Shown here piece by piece: positions 31,729 through 41,886 of a stretch of 64,000 nt of DNA. The notes below the pieces were generated by a model, which was not told the DNA's origin, searched no databases, and saw nothing but the letters and a program-made list of their open reading frames with translations. A program made the translations under genes and the position numbers. This stretch comes from Rubritalea profundi (GTDB taxonomy: Bacteria > Verrucomicrobiota > Verrucomicrobiia > Verrucomicrobiales > Akkermansiaceae). Position 1 is the stretch's first letter; the number at the start of each line of letters is the position of its first letter. The stretch spans positions 3,378,077 to 3,442,076 of the forward strand of contig NZ_MQWA01000001.1 of assembly GCF_002954445.1 (NCBI RefSeq), given 5' to 3'.

Positions 31729-32325
31729 TTATTTGCGGGGGGATTTGTGAGTGATTTTTGTGGCAATGACTTCAGGGTCATCAGTTGGTTGCTCGTTAGC
31801 AAAGTGGGAATCTGGATTCTCAGCTATGGTGCGAGCCCAGTCAGAGAACTCCGCTAAGGTGTCAGCGAACTCCATGTAAACGGGGGTGAAAGCTTTGTTC
31901 TGGGCTTCAAGGTCTTTGATAAGCGCTTCGCAGGCCTCCGGTGAGTGAATGTCGAGATCTCCTAGGGTCTGATGGATTAGGGTGTTTCTTGAGAGCAGGA
32001 TGGACTGGAGTTTTTCCTTATGCGCTTCTAACCCTTCTTCAGTTGCGAAGACTGTGCGAATCTGGAGAGAGAAGGTAGAGTCGCCTCTGTGCTTGGGTGA
32101 CTCTTTACTGGGGGCGTAGAGTGTATCGAACAGTCGAGTAACTAGGTTTCCTAGAGTCTGCATGGAATGCGACTTCCTGAGGTCATCAAAAACTTCCTGA
32201 GCATTACCATCTATAGTGAAGACATTGGTATGAACAATGAGTGTCTTGAGTAGTTTTTCAAGCTTCTGATAATTGTAGATAGTTTTCCCGATTTCTCGGA
32301 GAGCTTGATCTTGAAGTGAGAGTGA
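31729..32325 (-). CDS. HEPN-like protein upstream of hsdM
   Basis: All-helical sequence with SRNTLIHQTLGDLD (R-x4-H HEPN motif); start ambiguous within ORF 31729..32358. Confidence 0.5.
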   Translation of the reverse strand, partial: SLSLQDQALREIGKTIYNYQKLEKLLKTLIVHTNVFTIDGNAQEVFDDLRKSHSMQTLGNLVTRLFDTLYAPSKESPKHRGDSTFSLQIRTVFATEEGLEAHKEKLQSILLSRNTLIHQTLGDLDIHSPEACEALIKDLEAQNKAFTPVYMEFADTLAEFSDWARTIAENPDSHFANEQPTDDPEVIATKITHKSPRK

Positions 32326-32587
32326 CGACATGGGAGTACTGATGCAGGGTAGTAGCAAGTTCTAGCAGGTGTGTGAAGGGGGAAGTTCTGGGAGGATGGG
32401 GTGGATGATTGCCTTTAGAGTGGGTGTTATTTGCAGAGGGTTTGGAATGGATTATTGGTTAGTGTGTTAGGCTTGCTTCGTGATGCGTGGACCGTTTCAA
32501 ATTATCTTCCGGAGATGAGGTGGTGCTGATGCCTTAGAGTCTCACTTATTGAGCTGTTTGGGGGCAATTCACGGGAGAGATGGGAAC

Positions 32588-33058
32588 TTACTTCTTCCAA
32601 TAGGTGAGGTACTGGAGGCCGGTGGCCTTGGTGAAGGTGAACTTATTATTTTTACGCCTAGCCGAGGTGGTGAGCCACTGAAGCTCTGCTGGAGTCCCTC
32701 TCTTCCACTCGGACCACGTTTTTCCTTTGTTACGATCGTAGTAGCGGTAGGCCTTGCATTTGATTGAAGCAACAGCATGCAAGTCAACATGGTTGAGTTT
32801 GTCAGCATCGTTGAGCGCTAAGCTGTGAGGACCATTCATTCTGGCACCACTCAATGCATAGAAGCGCACATTGCTAGAGCTTTTTACGGCCACTCTCCCG
32901 ATGCTCGACTCGATTCGGATGTATGGAGCGTAGAATTTATTGATAGCCGCTTCTAGAGTTTGACCACTGGAGTCACGCTGAGAGCTTATGTTTTTGGGGG
33001 CAGCTTCCAGAAATGAAGACAGCAGAGTGAAGGTGAGCAAGAGGGAGTAAAAACGCAT
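32588..33058 (-). CDS. Hypothetical exported protein
   Basis: 156 aa with signal peptide MRFYSLLLTFTLLSSFLEA. Confidence 0.5.
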   Translation of the reverse strand: MRFYSLLLTFTLLSSFLEAAPKNISSQRDSSGQTLEAAINKFYAPYIRIESSIGRVAVKSSSNVRFYALSGARMNGPHSLALNDADKLNHVDLHAVASIKCKAYRYYDRNKGKTWSEWKRGTPAELQWLTTSARRKNNKFTFTKATGLQYLTYWKK

Positions 33059-33117
33059 TGATGTTAGATAGCGCGATGCAGGTCCAGATGTGAAGGAAAT
33101 AGTTCGCGTCTCATGGC

Positions 33118-33801
33118 TTAGGAGCCCTTTTGCTTTTTTGTTTCTTCTTCGACGATTTCGGAGAGGTCGGCGTCGGCGTCTTTGGCTTGTTCATCATCGC
33201 TCCAGACTTCGCTGAACCTTGCCCGTGATGCTTTGACCTTACGTGAGATGCTCATCGTGCTGGCTTGCATACCCGGGGCATTGAGCGAAACCTGAGCTGC
33301 GTTGCTTTCATCAATACCGTAGTGTGCTGCTGTGGCGATGGCGTCTTCGTTAGCGGCAAGGAACAGGAACTGCCAGCCGTATTGCTCGGTTTGATGTTTG
33401 ATCATCTCGCGGATACGAGCGGCGGTGTAATCGGTTGAGGCGTTCTCATAGCCATCGGTGTAGATAGCAATGGTGACAGATGCCGGGCGATCTCTCTCCG
33501 GGGCACAGGAGAGCTTTGCCCCGATGCTATCGATGGTGCGGCCAATGGTATCGAGTAAGGCAGTTGAGCCACGCGGGACGTAGCTCAGTGTATCGAGCTT
33601 TTGGACATCCTTGAGCGGAGCACGATTGGCATGCAGGATGTATTCATTATCGAACAGGACAAGGGTGAGACGAGCTTCGCCCGGAGTATCGAGTTGGTCA
33701 TCGAGGAAGGAGTTGAATCCTGTGATTGCCGCTTCAGTGAGTGACTGCATGGAGCCAGAGCGGTCGAGGATAAAGGCGATTTCAGTGAGTTCGTTATTCA
33801 T
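33118..33801 (-). CDS. von Willebrand factor A domain protein
   Basis: MIDAS-like EIAFILDRSGSMQSL. Confidence 0.85.
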   Translation of the reverse strand: MNNELTEIAFILDRSGSMQSLTEAAITGFNSFLDDQLDTPGEARLTLVLFDNEYILHANRAPLKDVQKLDTLSYVPRGSTALLDTIGRTIDSIGAKLSCAPERDRPASVTIAIYTDGYENASTDYTAARIREMIKHQTEQYGWQFLFLAANEDAIATAAHYGIDESNAAQVSLNAPGMQASTMSISRKVKASRARFSEVWSDDEQAKDADADLSEIVEEETKKQKGS

Positions 33802-33922
33802 GGGTATTCTTTCTAGTTAAGGGTTAAGCATGGTCGACACGACCAAGGAGTAACCTATAGGAAAGAATTTAGAGGGAGGGGTGGGACATCTACGGGGGTA
33901 GCCTGCGGCGGAGACTGAGAGT

Positions 33923-34082
33923 TTTCAGAGTTCAGAGTTCAGAGTTCAGAGTTCAGAGTTCAGAGTTCAGAGTTCAGAGTTCAGAGTTCAGAGTTCAGAG
34001 TTCAGAGTTCAGTGTTCAGTGTTCAGAGTTCAGTGTTCAGTGTTCAGAGTTCAGAGTTCAGTGTTCAGTGTTCAGAGTTCAG
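33923..34082. repeat. Heptamer tandem array (TTCAGAG/TTCAGTG), about 22 copies
   Basis: Direct reading of period-7 repeat. Confidence 0.95.
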
Positions 34083-34206
34083 ACAAGACTGATGAAACGG
34101 GCGCAAGAGGGCACGTATCACGTATAGAGGCCATGTCTCACGTGACTTTGTGCGCGTGATTGGGTGTGGTCGCGTAAATCGTCTTTGGCGCACGCGATTG
34201 GGGGGA

Positions 34207-34315
34207 GGGGAGCTTGGTGCTAGCCAGATAGACCATCTCAACTACTCAACAGACCCGCTAAACTCAACAGATCCGCTAAAATTATCCGCCTAACTGATAG
34301 AATGTTAAACGATGT
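34207..34315. repeat. Noncoding dispersed repeat, copy A
   Basis: ggggagcttggtgctagccagatagacc...gaatgttaaacgatgt, near-identical to 34614..34740. Confidence 0.85.
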
Positions 34316-34613
34316 GTGTCGCGCAAGCATTGATTTTCCATATGCTAGGGGGAGGAAGCGAGCTTGCTTGCGTGCGTGGAGGGGGATGTTCGGGGTTTCA
34401 AGGGCAGAGCTAGTTGGGTAAGCGGCTGGAAGCCACTTCTACGGTGTGGGCTACTTTTTATTCGCTACTTCTGAATACTCGCATCTGAGCACGGGGGATA
34501 GTATACTGCCGAATTGACTTGGCACACGCGATTAAAGTGTTCGGTTTTCAGTTTCCAGACTTGGGTTGATGAAGCGGGATATTCGCTACGCTCTAATTAA
34601 TAATGAACAATTA

Positions 34614-34740
34614 GGGGAGCTTGGTGCTAGCCAGATAGACCAGCTCAACTACTCAACAGACCCGCTAAACTCAACAGATCATCTAAACTCAACAGATCAT
34701 CTAAAATTATCCTCCTAACTGCTAGAATGTTAAGTGATGT
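34614..34740. repeat. Noncoding dispersed repeat, copy B, with an extra internal ~18-bp unit
   Basis: ggggagcttggtgctagccagatagacc...gaatgttaagtgatgt. Confidence 0.85.
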
Positions 34741-35116
34741 TATTCGTTGGTGTATTGTCAAGAATGATGGCTCGTGTGCAACGCCTTTGGTGCACGCGAT
34801 TGGGGGGGGTGCCTGCGGCGGAGACTGAGAGTGTTCAGTTTTCAGACAAGACTGATGAAACAGGGATGAGGCGGGTGGGATGAAGACATGGGAGAAATGA
34901 TGCAGGTTTCTAGCAGTGTTCTTTTGTGGCTAGAAGGTGAAAATGGGGGAGCTTAAATAGGCTGGTGTAGGTGACCTAGGATGAAGTTGTTAGGCCGATT
35001 TTTAAAATGAAGAGTTTTGTGAGCGCTGAGTTGAGTCTAAGGAGGCTGAATACCGAGGTAGGCAGATTCCTCCTGTCAATTATTCCCGCAAGAGCGACGA
35101 GGACAACCGGAGGTTG

Positions 35117-35494
35117 TTAGTGATGGTAAGGACTGGATGAAGTAATCCCGATCACGCCGGCGATGTACCCCATACAAAACGTAGCGACCAAGCATGCGAT
35201 AAAGTAAAAGAAGCCCACCAACACTTTTTTCCCTGTTGAAAAGGAGGGATGGCACAGAGTAAGTTGCCAACAGCAAAATCCACTTGCAACTGGGGAGCTT
35301 AATACAAGAACTATAAGGTAAACGCCCATGGCTTCAAAACTGCCCCCCTCGGCATCGTATTCCCACCACACTGGGAAAAGAACTGGTATACTCAGAATGA
35401 TGATTCCAGGCGCAAATAGCGCCAAAAAAAACAATATAAAATTGAATTCCCTCCCTCTGGCTTCACGGCGTTGGGCGTGAGTTTTTTCGTTCAT
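35117..35494 (-). CDS. Small multi-TM membrane protein
   Basis: 125 aa with three to four hydrophobic segments. Confidence 0.5.
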   Translation of the reverse strand: MNEKTHAQRREARGREFNFILFFLALFAPGIIILSIPVLFPVWWEYDAEGGSFEAMGVYLIVLVLSSPVASGFCCWQLTLCHPSFSTGKKVLVGFFYFIACLVATFCMGYIAGVIGITSSSPYHH

Positions 35495-35802
35495 GAGTGC
35501 AAGCTAGCAGATCGGTGAAACAGAGACTAATTCTTTATATCAATGAGTTCATCGTTAGAGGGGTATGAATTGAGGTAGACCCCATAGTGAAAGTGCAGCA
35601 ACAAATATTGAAAATCTTTGTTTAGTGGGGGTTTTGGGGCGTAGCCCTATTTAAGTACACACTACTACCGTAACTGTCCTCGAATATGAGGACTTCAACT
35701 ACTTCGTGTTTCTAGGCTATGTGAGATCGCTTTCTATTAGTAAATCCGAGCTATAGTATTTTTCGAAGTCTATGATGTACGGTTTCTTCACGGGTATGCG
35801 TG

Positions 35803-36255
35803 TTAGTGAATATGCCTTGTGTACTCTTCCACCTTGATTAGGGCATAGCGTCTGTCGGCGCATTTGATGAAGGGGAAGGTGTAGGCTTCGCCAGCTTGGA
35901 CACCAGTGCAGTAGCCATAGACGAGGTTGAGCGTGTCGTAGGCTGCGAGTGCTGGGTCAGTGTCCTCGTCGATCCAGAGGTAGTAACCGGTAGGTGGATC
36001 ACCCAGGCCATTGGCAAAGAAGTCGTAGAGCGCGTCGAGACCTTTAGGACTGTCTGCTAATGCCCGCACCAGCGGGTAATGCATGGCGCGAGTGATCTGC
36101 GTGAGCATGTCGACAAGCTGGATCATGCCGCCGACACCTGCGCTTACTTTATCGAGTTCGGAGCGAGTCATGATCCCACGGTAGACGGTGGAGTGGTGGG
36201 GGGATGAGGCTGGAGAGGGGGGGGACGAGCGGCATGGGGCTGCTAAGAAATGCAT
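35803..36255 (-). CDS. Hypothetical protein (start uncertain)
   Basis: Open frame up to 150 aa; likely internal start MTRSELDKVSAG. Confidence 0.4.
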   Translation of the reverse strand: MHFLAAPCRSSPPSPASSPHHSTVYRGIMTRSELDKVSAGVGGMIQLVDMLTQITRAMHYPLVRALADSPKGLDALYDFFANGLGDPPTGYYLWIDEDTDPALAAYDTLNLVYGYCTGVQAGEAYTFPFIKCADRRYALIKVEEYTRHIH

Positions 36256-37990
36256 CCTTTGCCGTGGAGAAGTGCAGGGATCTCTAGCTAATTGGGTTGA
36301 GCCTTTTAGCTAGAGATGCTGCTTACTTGAGTGTGCGAATGTGAGCCATGATGTCGGCGATCACGGAGTCTGGCAGTTGGTCAAAGATGCCTGATGGCAT
36401 GAAGGAGCGGGAGCCAGCATGTTCTTCGCGGCGGATGTCTTTGCGCGGAATGAAGACTTTTTCGCCGCCTTGGAATGCGACAGTGGCGCCGAGTCCATCG
36501 GACTTGATCTTCATTCCTTCATGGATCGTGCCATCCTTTTCGATCACGCGGAAGAGAATGTAGGCTCCCTCGGCTGCTGCGTCAGGTAGTAGCAGAGCGG
36601 TGAGCAATGCCTCAGGTTCACGTTTGGCCGAGCCATCTAGAGCGGGGCCAATTCCTGCACCTTGGTCGCCGACCTGGTGGCAGCTCAGGCACATTCCTGT
36701 GAAAATGGCTTTGCCAGCGGTGGCATTGCCGCCTTTTTTCTCAGCAAGCTTGATCAGTGAAGGAATACGCTCTTTGGCTTTCGTTTTGGCAGCATTGTGC
36801 TTGGCTGTAGCAGTATCGTAGATTGATTTGACTGTGGGGTTCTTTTTAAACGCGAGGGCAAAGTGCATGCGGTCGGCTGTGGTGTAGTCGAAGTCCTCAA
36901 TGCTCAATACTCCGGCATCGACTAATTCACGGAGCTGAAAGAGGCCGTGGTCAGACTTGGCTTGCACTTGGATGATTTCAAGTTTTCGGCCTGGGTTTTG
37001 TTTGAGGAATGCTGCGAGGAAATTCCGATTTTTGTTGCGGCTAGCACCATCGGCTCTGCCCATGGAATAGGCAGCCTGAATGAAGCTTTCAAATTGGCTG
37101 TTAGGGTCTTTGAGGATTGCTTCAAAGTGTTGCACATATGTGTGACGGTCTATATCCAGAGCCTTCAGGGCGGCAAGTTTGACAGCCTCGTCGTTGCTGG
37201 TCTTGTAGAGATTCTCAGCTTTCGGAAGTGCTGGTTTCACCCGCAATCGCGAAATGGCTTCTAGGCCTTTTACTTGTAGTTTCGGATCGCTGTTATCTAA
37301 CAAGTTGTTGATAGAGAGAGCTATAATCGAGCCAAAGCTGTCGGACTGAACTGCGCGTTGGTTAGCGAGTGCAAGAGCAACAAATTTCTCAGCATTTGCT
37401 TTGTCGGAGAACATAGGCTTGAGCTCTTTTACGATGCTCTTTTCCGAGGTTAGTCCCGCGAGAACGACAAAGGTCGAGTCGTTCATCGGCTTAGATTTGA
37501 GATTCTTCCAAATCTTGAGGAAGGCTTTATCGCCGGCGCCGGGGAGTGCTTGGTTCGCCCAAAGTAAGTTTGTTGCTGGCATGGCGGCGCCAGCTGGAGT
37601 TGCTAAGAATTGTTCTAACTCAGAAGGGTATTGCTCTAGTGCTTTGCGAGCGAGGAAGCGTTCGAACTTGCGCTCGTAGGGGCCACCTATTTGGTTGCCT
37701 GGAAGTTCTTTCTTACAAGCATCGACAAGTAGGCTGATGGTTGCGTTGCTCGCTGTTCCAATATCGCTGAGTGTTCGAAGAATCTGCGAACGCAGCATGA
37801 CATTTTTGTCACTTGCTAGCGGTTGGACTAGGTTCGCTACTTGGTCGGCGGTGAGCTTGAAGCTGGCTAGCGATCTGACTGCCTCGCGGCGAAGTTCATC
37901 ATGCTCGGAAGCGAGCGTTGCAATCATTAGCTTTTCGTCAAAATGTCCGAGAGATTCCAGCGACCAGAGCGCGTGGATGCGGGTGGTCGT

Positions 37991-38057
37991 GCTAGCTGAC
38001 TTATCCGCAACTAGAGAAACGAGCGCTGGAATGAGCGGCTTCGTTTCTTGCGCTGGA
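37991..38057. repeat. 67-bp direct repeat, original copy (in coding sequence)
   Basis: gctagctgacttatccgcaactagagaaacgagcgctggaatgagcggcttcgtttcttgcgctgga. Confidence 0.95.
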
Positions 38058-38523
38058 CGGTCGGCGATTTGATGCCAAGCGGCACGTTTTTCCCAGAGCG
38101 TCGGAGCGCTAAGGTGTTTTACCAATGCATTGGCTGGAGCGGTGATGAGGTTCGGGATAGAATGTGGTTTCTGAGACTCGTGGCGGATACGCCAGATTCG
38201 ACCGTGTTTTTTATCGCGATCTGGGTGGGTGGTGGGGAGCTCGTTGTGCGAGACAATCTTGTTGTACCAATCGACAATGTAGAGGCAGCCATCTGGGCCA
38301 AACTCAGCATGCACTGGGCGGAACCAATCGTCTTTTGACTTTAGTAGTGGTTTTAAATGCTCCGCAGTGACTGAGCCATCAGGGCTGCGCTTGATCCGCA
38401 CGCTGTTGATTTCTGAGGTGATTGGGTTGGCTAAGAAAGCGACGTCTTTCCACTCGCTAGGGAATCCCTGTTTGCCATCTTCAGAAAATGCTAAACCGGA
38501 GAGTCCGGTGCCGCCCACCCGGA

Positions 38524-38590
38524 GCTAGCTGACTTATCCGCAACTAGAGAAACGAGCGCTGGAATGAGCGGCTTCGTTTCTTGCGCTGGA
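38524..38590. repeat. 67-bp direct repeat, ectopic copy breaking the gene
   Basis: Identical to 37991..38057 over 67 bp. Confidence 0.95.
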
Positions 38591-39547
38591 ATTTATGTAA
38601 ATTGGGGAACTGAGGTTGATAAGGACGAAGGCGTTCGTTACCGATGCCTCTGTATCCAGTTTGTTCTTCCATAGGCACTACAGACCAACTCTGGTCATTG
38701 GCCTCTGTGCCGTACCACTGGCCGTTTGCCTGCATGGTGTAGCCCCAGATGTTATTGAGACCAGCATTGATGACTTCGATTTTGTTGCCGTCGAGCGAGA
38801 ACTTGGCACATTTTGAATAGTCCATGCGAGCCGACTGGCCTGAGCGCACAGCGGTGATGTTGCCTTTGTTGAGTGCGCCTTGGGTGAAGTGAATCCAGCC
38901 GCCAGGGCCGCGAACCATGCAGTGAGCCATGGTGTGGGTGTCGGTAAATCCGAAGCCAGTGAGTACAGGGACGCGCTTGTCGCTCTTTCCATCGTTGTTC
39001 GTATCATTCAGATAGAAAAACTCTGAGCCTTGCGCCACATAGACACCATTGCGGTAGGGGATCAATGACTGGGGAATAGTGAGACCTGACGCAAATGTCT
39101 TGGTCTTGATCTTTTGGCCGGGATAGATGCCAGAGAGTACAAGGATCTCATCTTCTCCACGGGTGCGACCTTGGTAGAGATCTTTGATTCTCTTAAATTC
39201 AGGGTTCTTGTCCTGCGCCGCAGGGTCATCCATCAATTTTAGCAATACGTTCCACTGGATGTCTTTGACCGGATCGAGCGGGTACATCCGAGCTGTTTGG
39301 GTCCATAGTCGACCAGAGTCGTCGAAGCTGAGATCGATCGGGTTGATGACGCCGTCTTTTTCGCTGGCGACGAGTTCCGCGACGAAGCCTTCTTGTAGCT
39401 CGAAGCCTGCAAGTTGTGCTTCTGGGGTGCTGGCTTCGGTGCGGGCAGATTGGGTTTTCTTTGCCTGCGTCGTGAGTGTCACTCCAAGTGAGATGCCGAG
39501 GAATATTGAAAGTGTTTTCATGGGTAGAATGAGCAGTTAGAGGACGC

Positions 39548-40186
39548 TTAGAGTTCTTCGATGACGATGTTCTTGTATTCCATTTTGGCGATGCCGCCGC
39601 TGTGGAGTTGGAGGGCGATGACTCCTGGAGTGGTGAATTTTTTGTCAGTTTCATTCCAATCACAGGTTTTCACACCATTGATGTAGAGTTCGTGGCGATC
39701 GCCAGTGCAGCGGATGGTGTAGCTGTTCCAGCCATCTTCTTTGAGTAGGTGCTTGAGCGTGCTCAAGTCGCCTTTGACGAGCTTGCCACGGCGATGCTCG
39801 TCATAGATGTCACCCCAGTAGCCTTTGCCAATGTCAGCTTGGTAACCGATGATTTTTCCATTGTGTATGCCAGAACGGTATTGCAGGCCGCTGTTGATGA
39901 GCCCTGTTTTTTGGTCTCCTGAGAGGCGGAAGAGGCAACGGAACTCAAAGTCTGCGTAATTTTTCTCTGTCGCGAGGTAGGTGTTGGTGGGCATTTTTTT
40001 ATCACCGCTGGAGCAAGTGATGACGCCGTCGACAACCGACCAGTAGTGGGCGTTGGCAGGGTTGACCGCTTTCCAACCGGTGAGAGTTTTGCCGTCGAAG
40101 AGAGAGGTTGCTTTGACGCTGGATGGTGCGGCGGAGCTGACAAGTGTGGTCGCTGCGAGAGCGAGTGTGAGAAGTAGTTTGTTCAT
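39548..40186 (-). CDS. DUF1080 (3-keto-disaccharide hydrolase-like) exported protein
   Basis: SLFDGKTLTGWKAVNPANAHYWSVVDGVITC...FEFRCLFRLS; signal peptide. Confidence 0.85.
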   Translation of the reverse strand: MNKLLLTLALAATTLVSSAAPSSVKATSLFDGKTLTGWKAVNPANAHYWSVVDGVITCSSGDKKMPTNTYLATEKNYADFEFRCLFRLSGDQKTGLINSGLQYRSGIHNGKIIGYQADIGKGYWGDIYDEHRRGKLVKGDLSTLKHLLKEDGWNSYTIRCTGDRHELYINGVKTCDWNETDKKFTTPGVIALQLHSGGIAKMEYKNIVIEEL

Positions 40187-40221
40187 CTGATACTAGAGTG
40201 TACCGATTGGTGGTGGTGTGT

Positions 40222-40254
40222 TTATCAACATTCGAATATGTGTTATCCACATGT
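40222..40254. promoter_or_regulatory. Paired TTATCMACAT sites 21 bp apart (candidate AraC-type operator)
   Basis: TTATCAACATT at 40222 and TTATCCACATG at 40243, upstream of the DUF1080 gene. Confidence 0.4.
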
Positions 40255-40277
40255 TGCTGATTGGAATGAGGGAGTGA

Positions 40278-41477
40278 TTAGGCCTGTTCTATGAGTTCTA
40301 GTAATTTGCGGGCAGCGGCCTCGGCGAAGATCGGGCTGTTGATTTCTTCATCGTAGTCAATGACTTCCACCTGAGCAGTGGCGTGAATGGCATCGAACAG
40401 TGCTTTGTCGGCCTCAGCATCGTAGAACGGTTGACCTTTCGCTGAAATGATACTGACGGTTTTGAGCGGGTTGAGGATGGCTGTAGGAGCTGGGTTTGCA
40501 TTGGCTTTCTCAGCGATAATTTTTCCAAGTTGCGCACATTCTTCTGCGTTAGTGCGAAGCAGCGTGACCTGTGGGTTGTGAACGTAGATTGTGCGGTTCT
40601 TGAATTTTTCAGGCAGCGTATCTAATTCACCATAATTTGCCATGTCGAGGCAACCAGGGGCGACGACTGCGGGAACTCGCGCTTTAGTCATAGCGTCCAT
40701 CCGTGTGGGGCCTGCGGTCAGAGTGGCTCCTAACAACTCGTCAGCCCATTCGGTGGTGGTGATATCTAATACCCCAGCAACCATACCGCTTTCGATGAGG
40801 CTTTCCATGGATTTTCCACCCATGCCTGTGGCGTGGAAGATGAGGACCTCGTAGCCCGCGTCTTCGAGGATTTTACTCGCATGATTGATGCATTCCGTGG
40901 TGTTGCCGAACATGCTGGCGACGATGAGTGGCTTGGAGCCAGAGCTGTCGACCTTGGAAGTGACCATTCCGCAGATGGCACCCGCAGCCTGGCTGAAGAT
41001 GGTTTTAGAAATGCGATTGAGTCCGGCTACATCGACGATGGATGGGATCATCACAATGTCCTTGGTGCCGACATAGTGAGCGGTGTTGCCACTGGCGAGA
41101 GTGGAGACCATCACCTTAGGAAAACCAATTGGGAGGGCGCGCATAGCTGCGGTTCCTAGTGCTGTTCCGCCGCCACCGCCGAGTGAAATAATGCCGTCGA
41201 TTTCCCCTTCTTCGGCCAGTTTGGAAACGAAGAGTGGGGCGGCCTTTGACATAGCCACGACGCACTCGCCACGGTCTTGCCGATCAATCAGAGCTTGGAG
41301 GTCAGTGTTGTTTGCAGCAGCAACCTCAAAGCGTGAGAAATCAGGAGTGACTTGAGGCTCAGCGCCAGTGCCCAAATCGATGAGAATGGGTGTGTGACCA
41401 TTGGCTTTGATTTGTGCTGCGACGAAAGTATGTTCGTGACCTTTAGAGTCGAGGGTTCCTACTACGGCGATGTTCAT
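40278..41477 (-). CDS. Tm-1-like ATP-binding domain protein (UPF0261)
   Basis: MNIAVVGTLDSKGHEHTFVAAQIKANGHTPILIDLG...ISLGGGGGTALGTAAMRALPIGFPKVMVSTLASG. Confidence 0.85.
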   Translation of the reverse strand: MNIAVVGTLDSKGHEHTFVAAQIKANGHTPILIDLGTGAEPQVTPDFSRFEVAAANNTDLQALIDRQDRGECVVAMSKAAPLFVSKLAEEGEIDGIISLGGGGGTALGTAAMRALPIGFPKVMVSTLASGNTAHYVGTKDIVMIPSIVDVAGLNRISKTIFSQAAGAICGMVTSKVDSSGSKPLIVASMFGNTTECINHASKILEDAGYEVLIFHATGMGGKSMESLIESGMVAGVLDITTTEWADELLGATLTAGPTRMDAMTKARVPAVVAPGCLDMANYGELDTLPEKFKNRTIYVHNPQVTLLRTNAEECAQLGKIIAEKANANPAPTAILNPLKTVSIISAKGQPFYDAEADKALFDAIHATAQVEVIDYDEEINSPIFAEAAARKLLELIEQA

Positions 41478-41513
41478 GGGATTTAGTAAAGTATCAGCTA
41501 ATGAAAATTATTT

Positions 41514-41834
41514 TTAGAGCGCAGCTGTACACTCAGGTGTTGGTTCAAAGTCTAAAACGATAGCACGCTCGAGGTAGAGTCCAAAGAGCTCGACGCGTTC
41601 CATGTGGATCGGGTGAGGAAGGTAGGCGTCGCGAGATTCAAACGAGTCGAATGTCATGCAGAAAACGTGTTCGAGACCTTCATCGAGACCTTCGTCTGAT
41701 TTGTGTGGGCCATGTTCGATTTTGAGAAGTCCGGGCAGCTGGCCGACCATGGCTCTGAGCTCTGAGAAACAATACCGGATCTGCTCTGGTGTGGTTTCAT
41801 CCTTAAATTTGAATCCTCCTAAATGTCTTATCAT
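41514..41834 (-). CDS. Dabb (stress-responsive alpha/beta barrel) protein
   Basis: MIRHLGGFKFKDETTPEQI...LPGLLKIEHGPHKSDEGLDEGLEHVFCMTFDSFESRDAYLPHPIH. Confidence 0.8.
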   Translation of the reverse strand: MIRHLGGFKFKDETTPEQIRYCFSELRAMVGQLPGLLKIEHGPHKSDEGLDEGLEHVFCMTFDSFESRDAYLPHPIHMERVELFGLYLERAIVLDFEPTPECTAAL

Positions 41835-41886
41835 AGTTTTGGTGATGGATGCTGAAAAGAGGCTGGAAGCACTCTTTTACGAGGGT

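Larger units (their letters stand above)
36323..39521 (-). pseudogene. PVC-type membrane-bound dehydrogenase / HEAT / cytochrome c protein, interrupted by a 67-bp duplication
   Basis: N-terminal part 38544..39521 and C-terminal part 36323..38518 with CLSCH heme motif; reading frame broken at the 38524..38590 segment. Confidence 0.8.

Noticed and set aside
33923-34082. Heptamer array as a CRISPR
   Set aside because: 7-bp unit without spacers; no cas genes.
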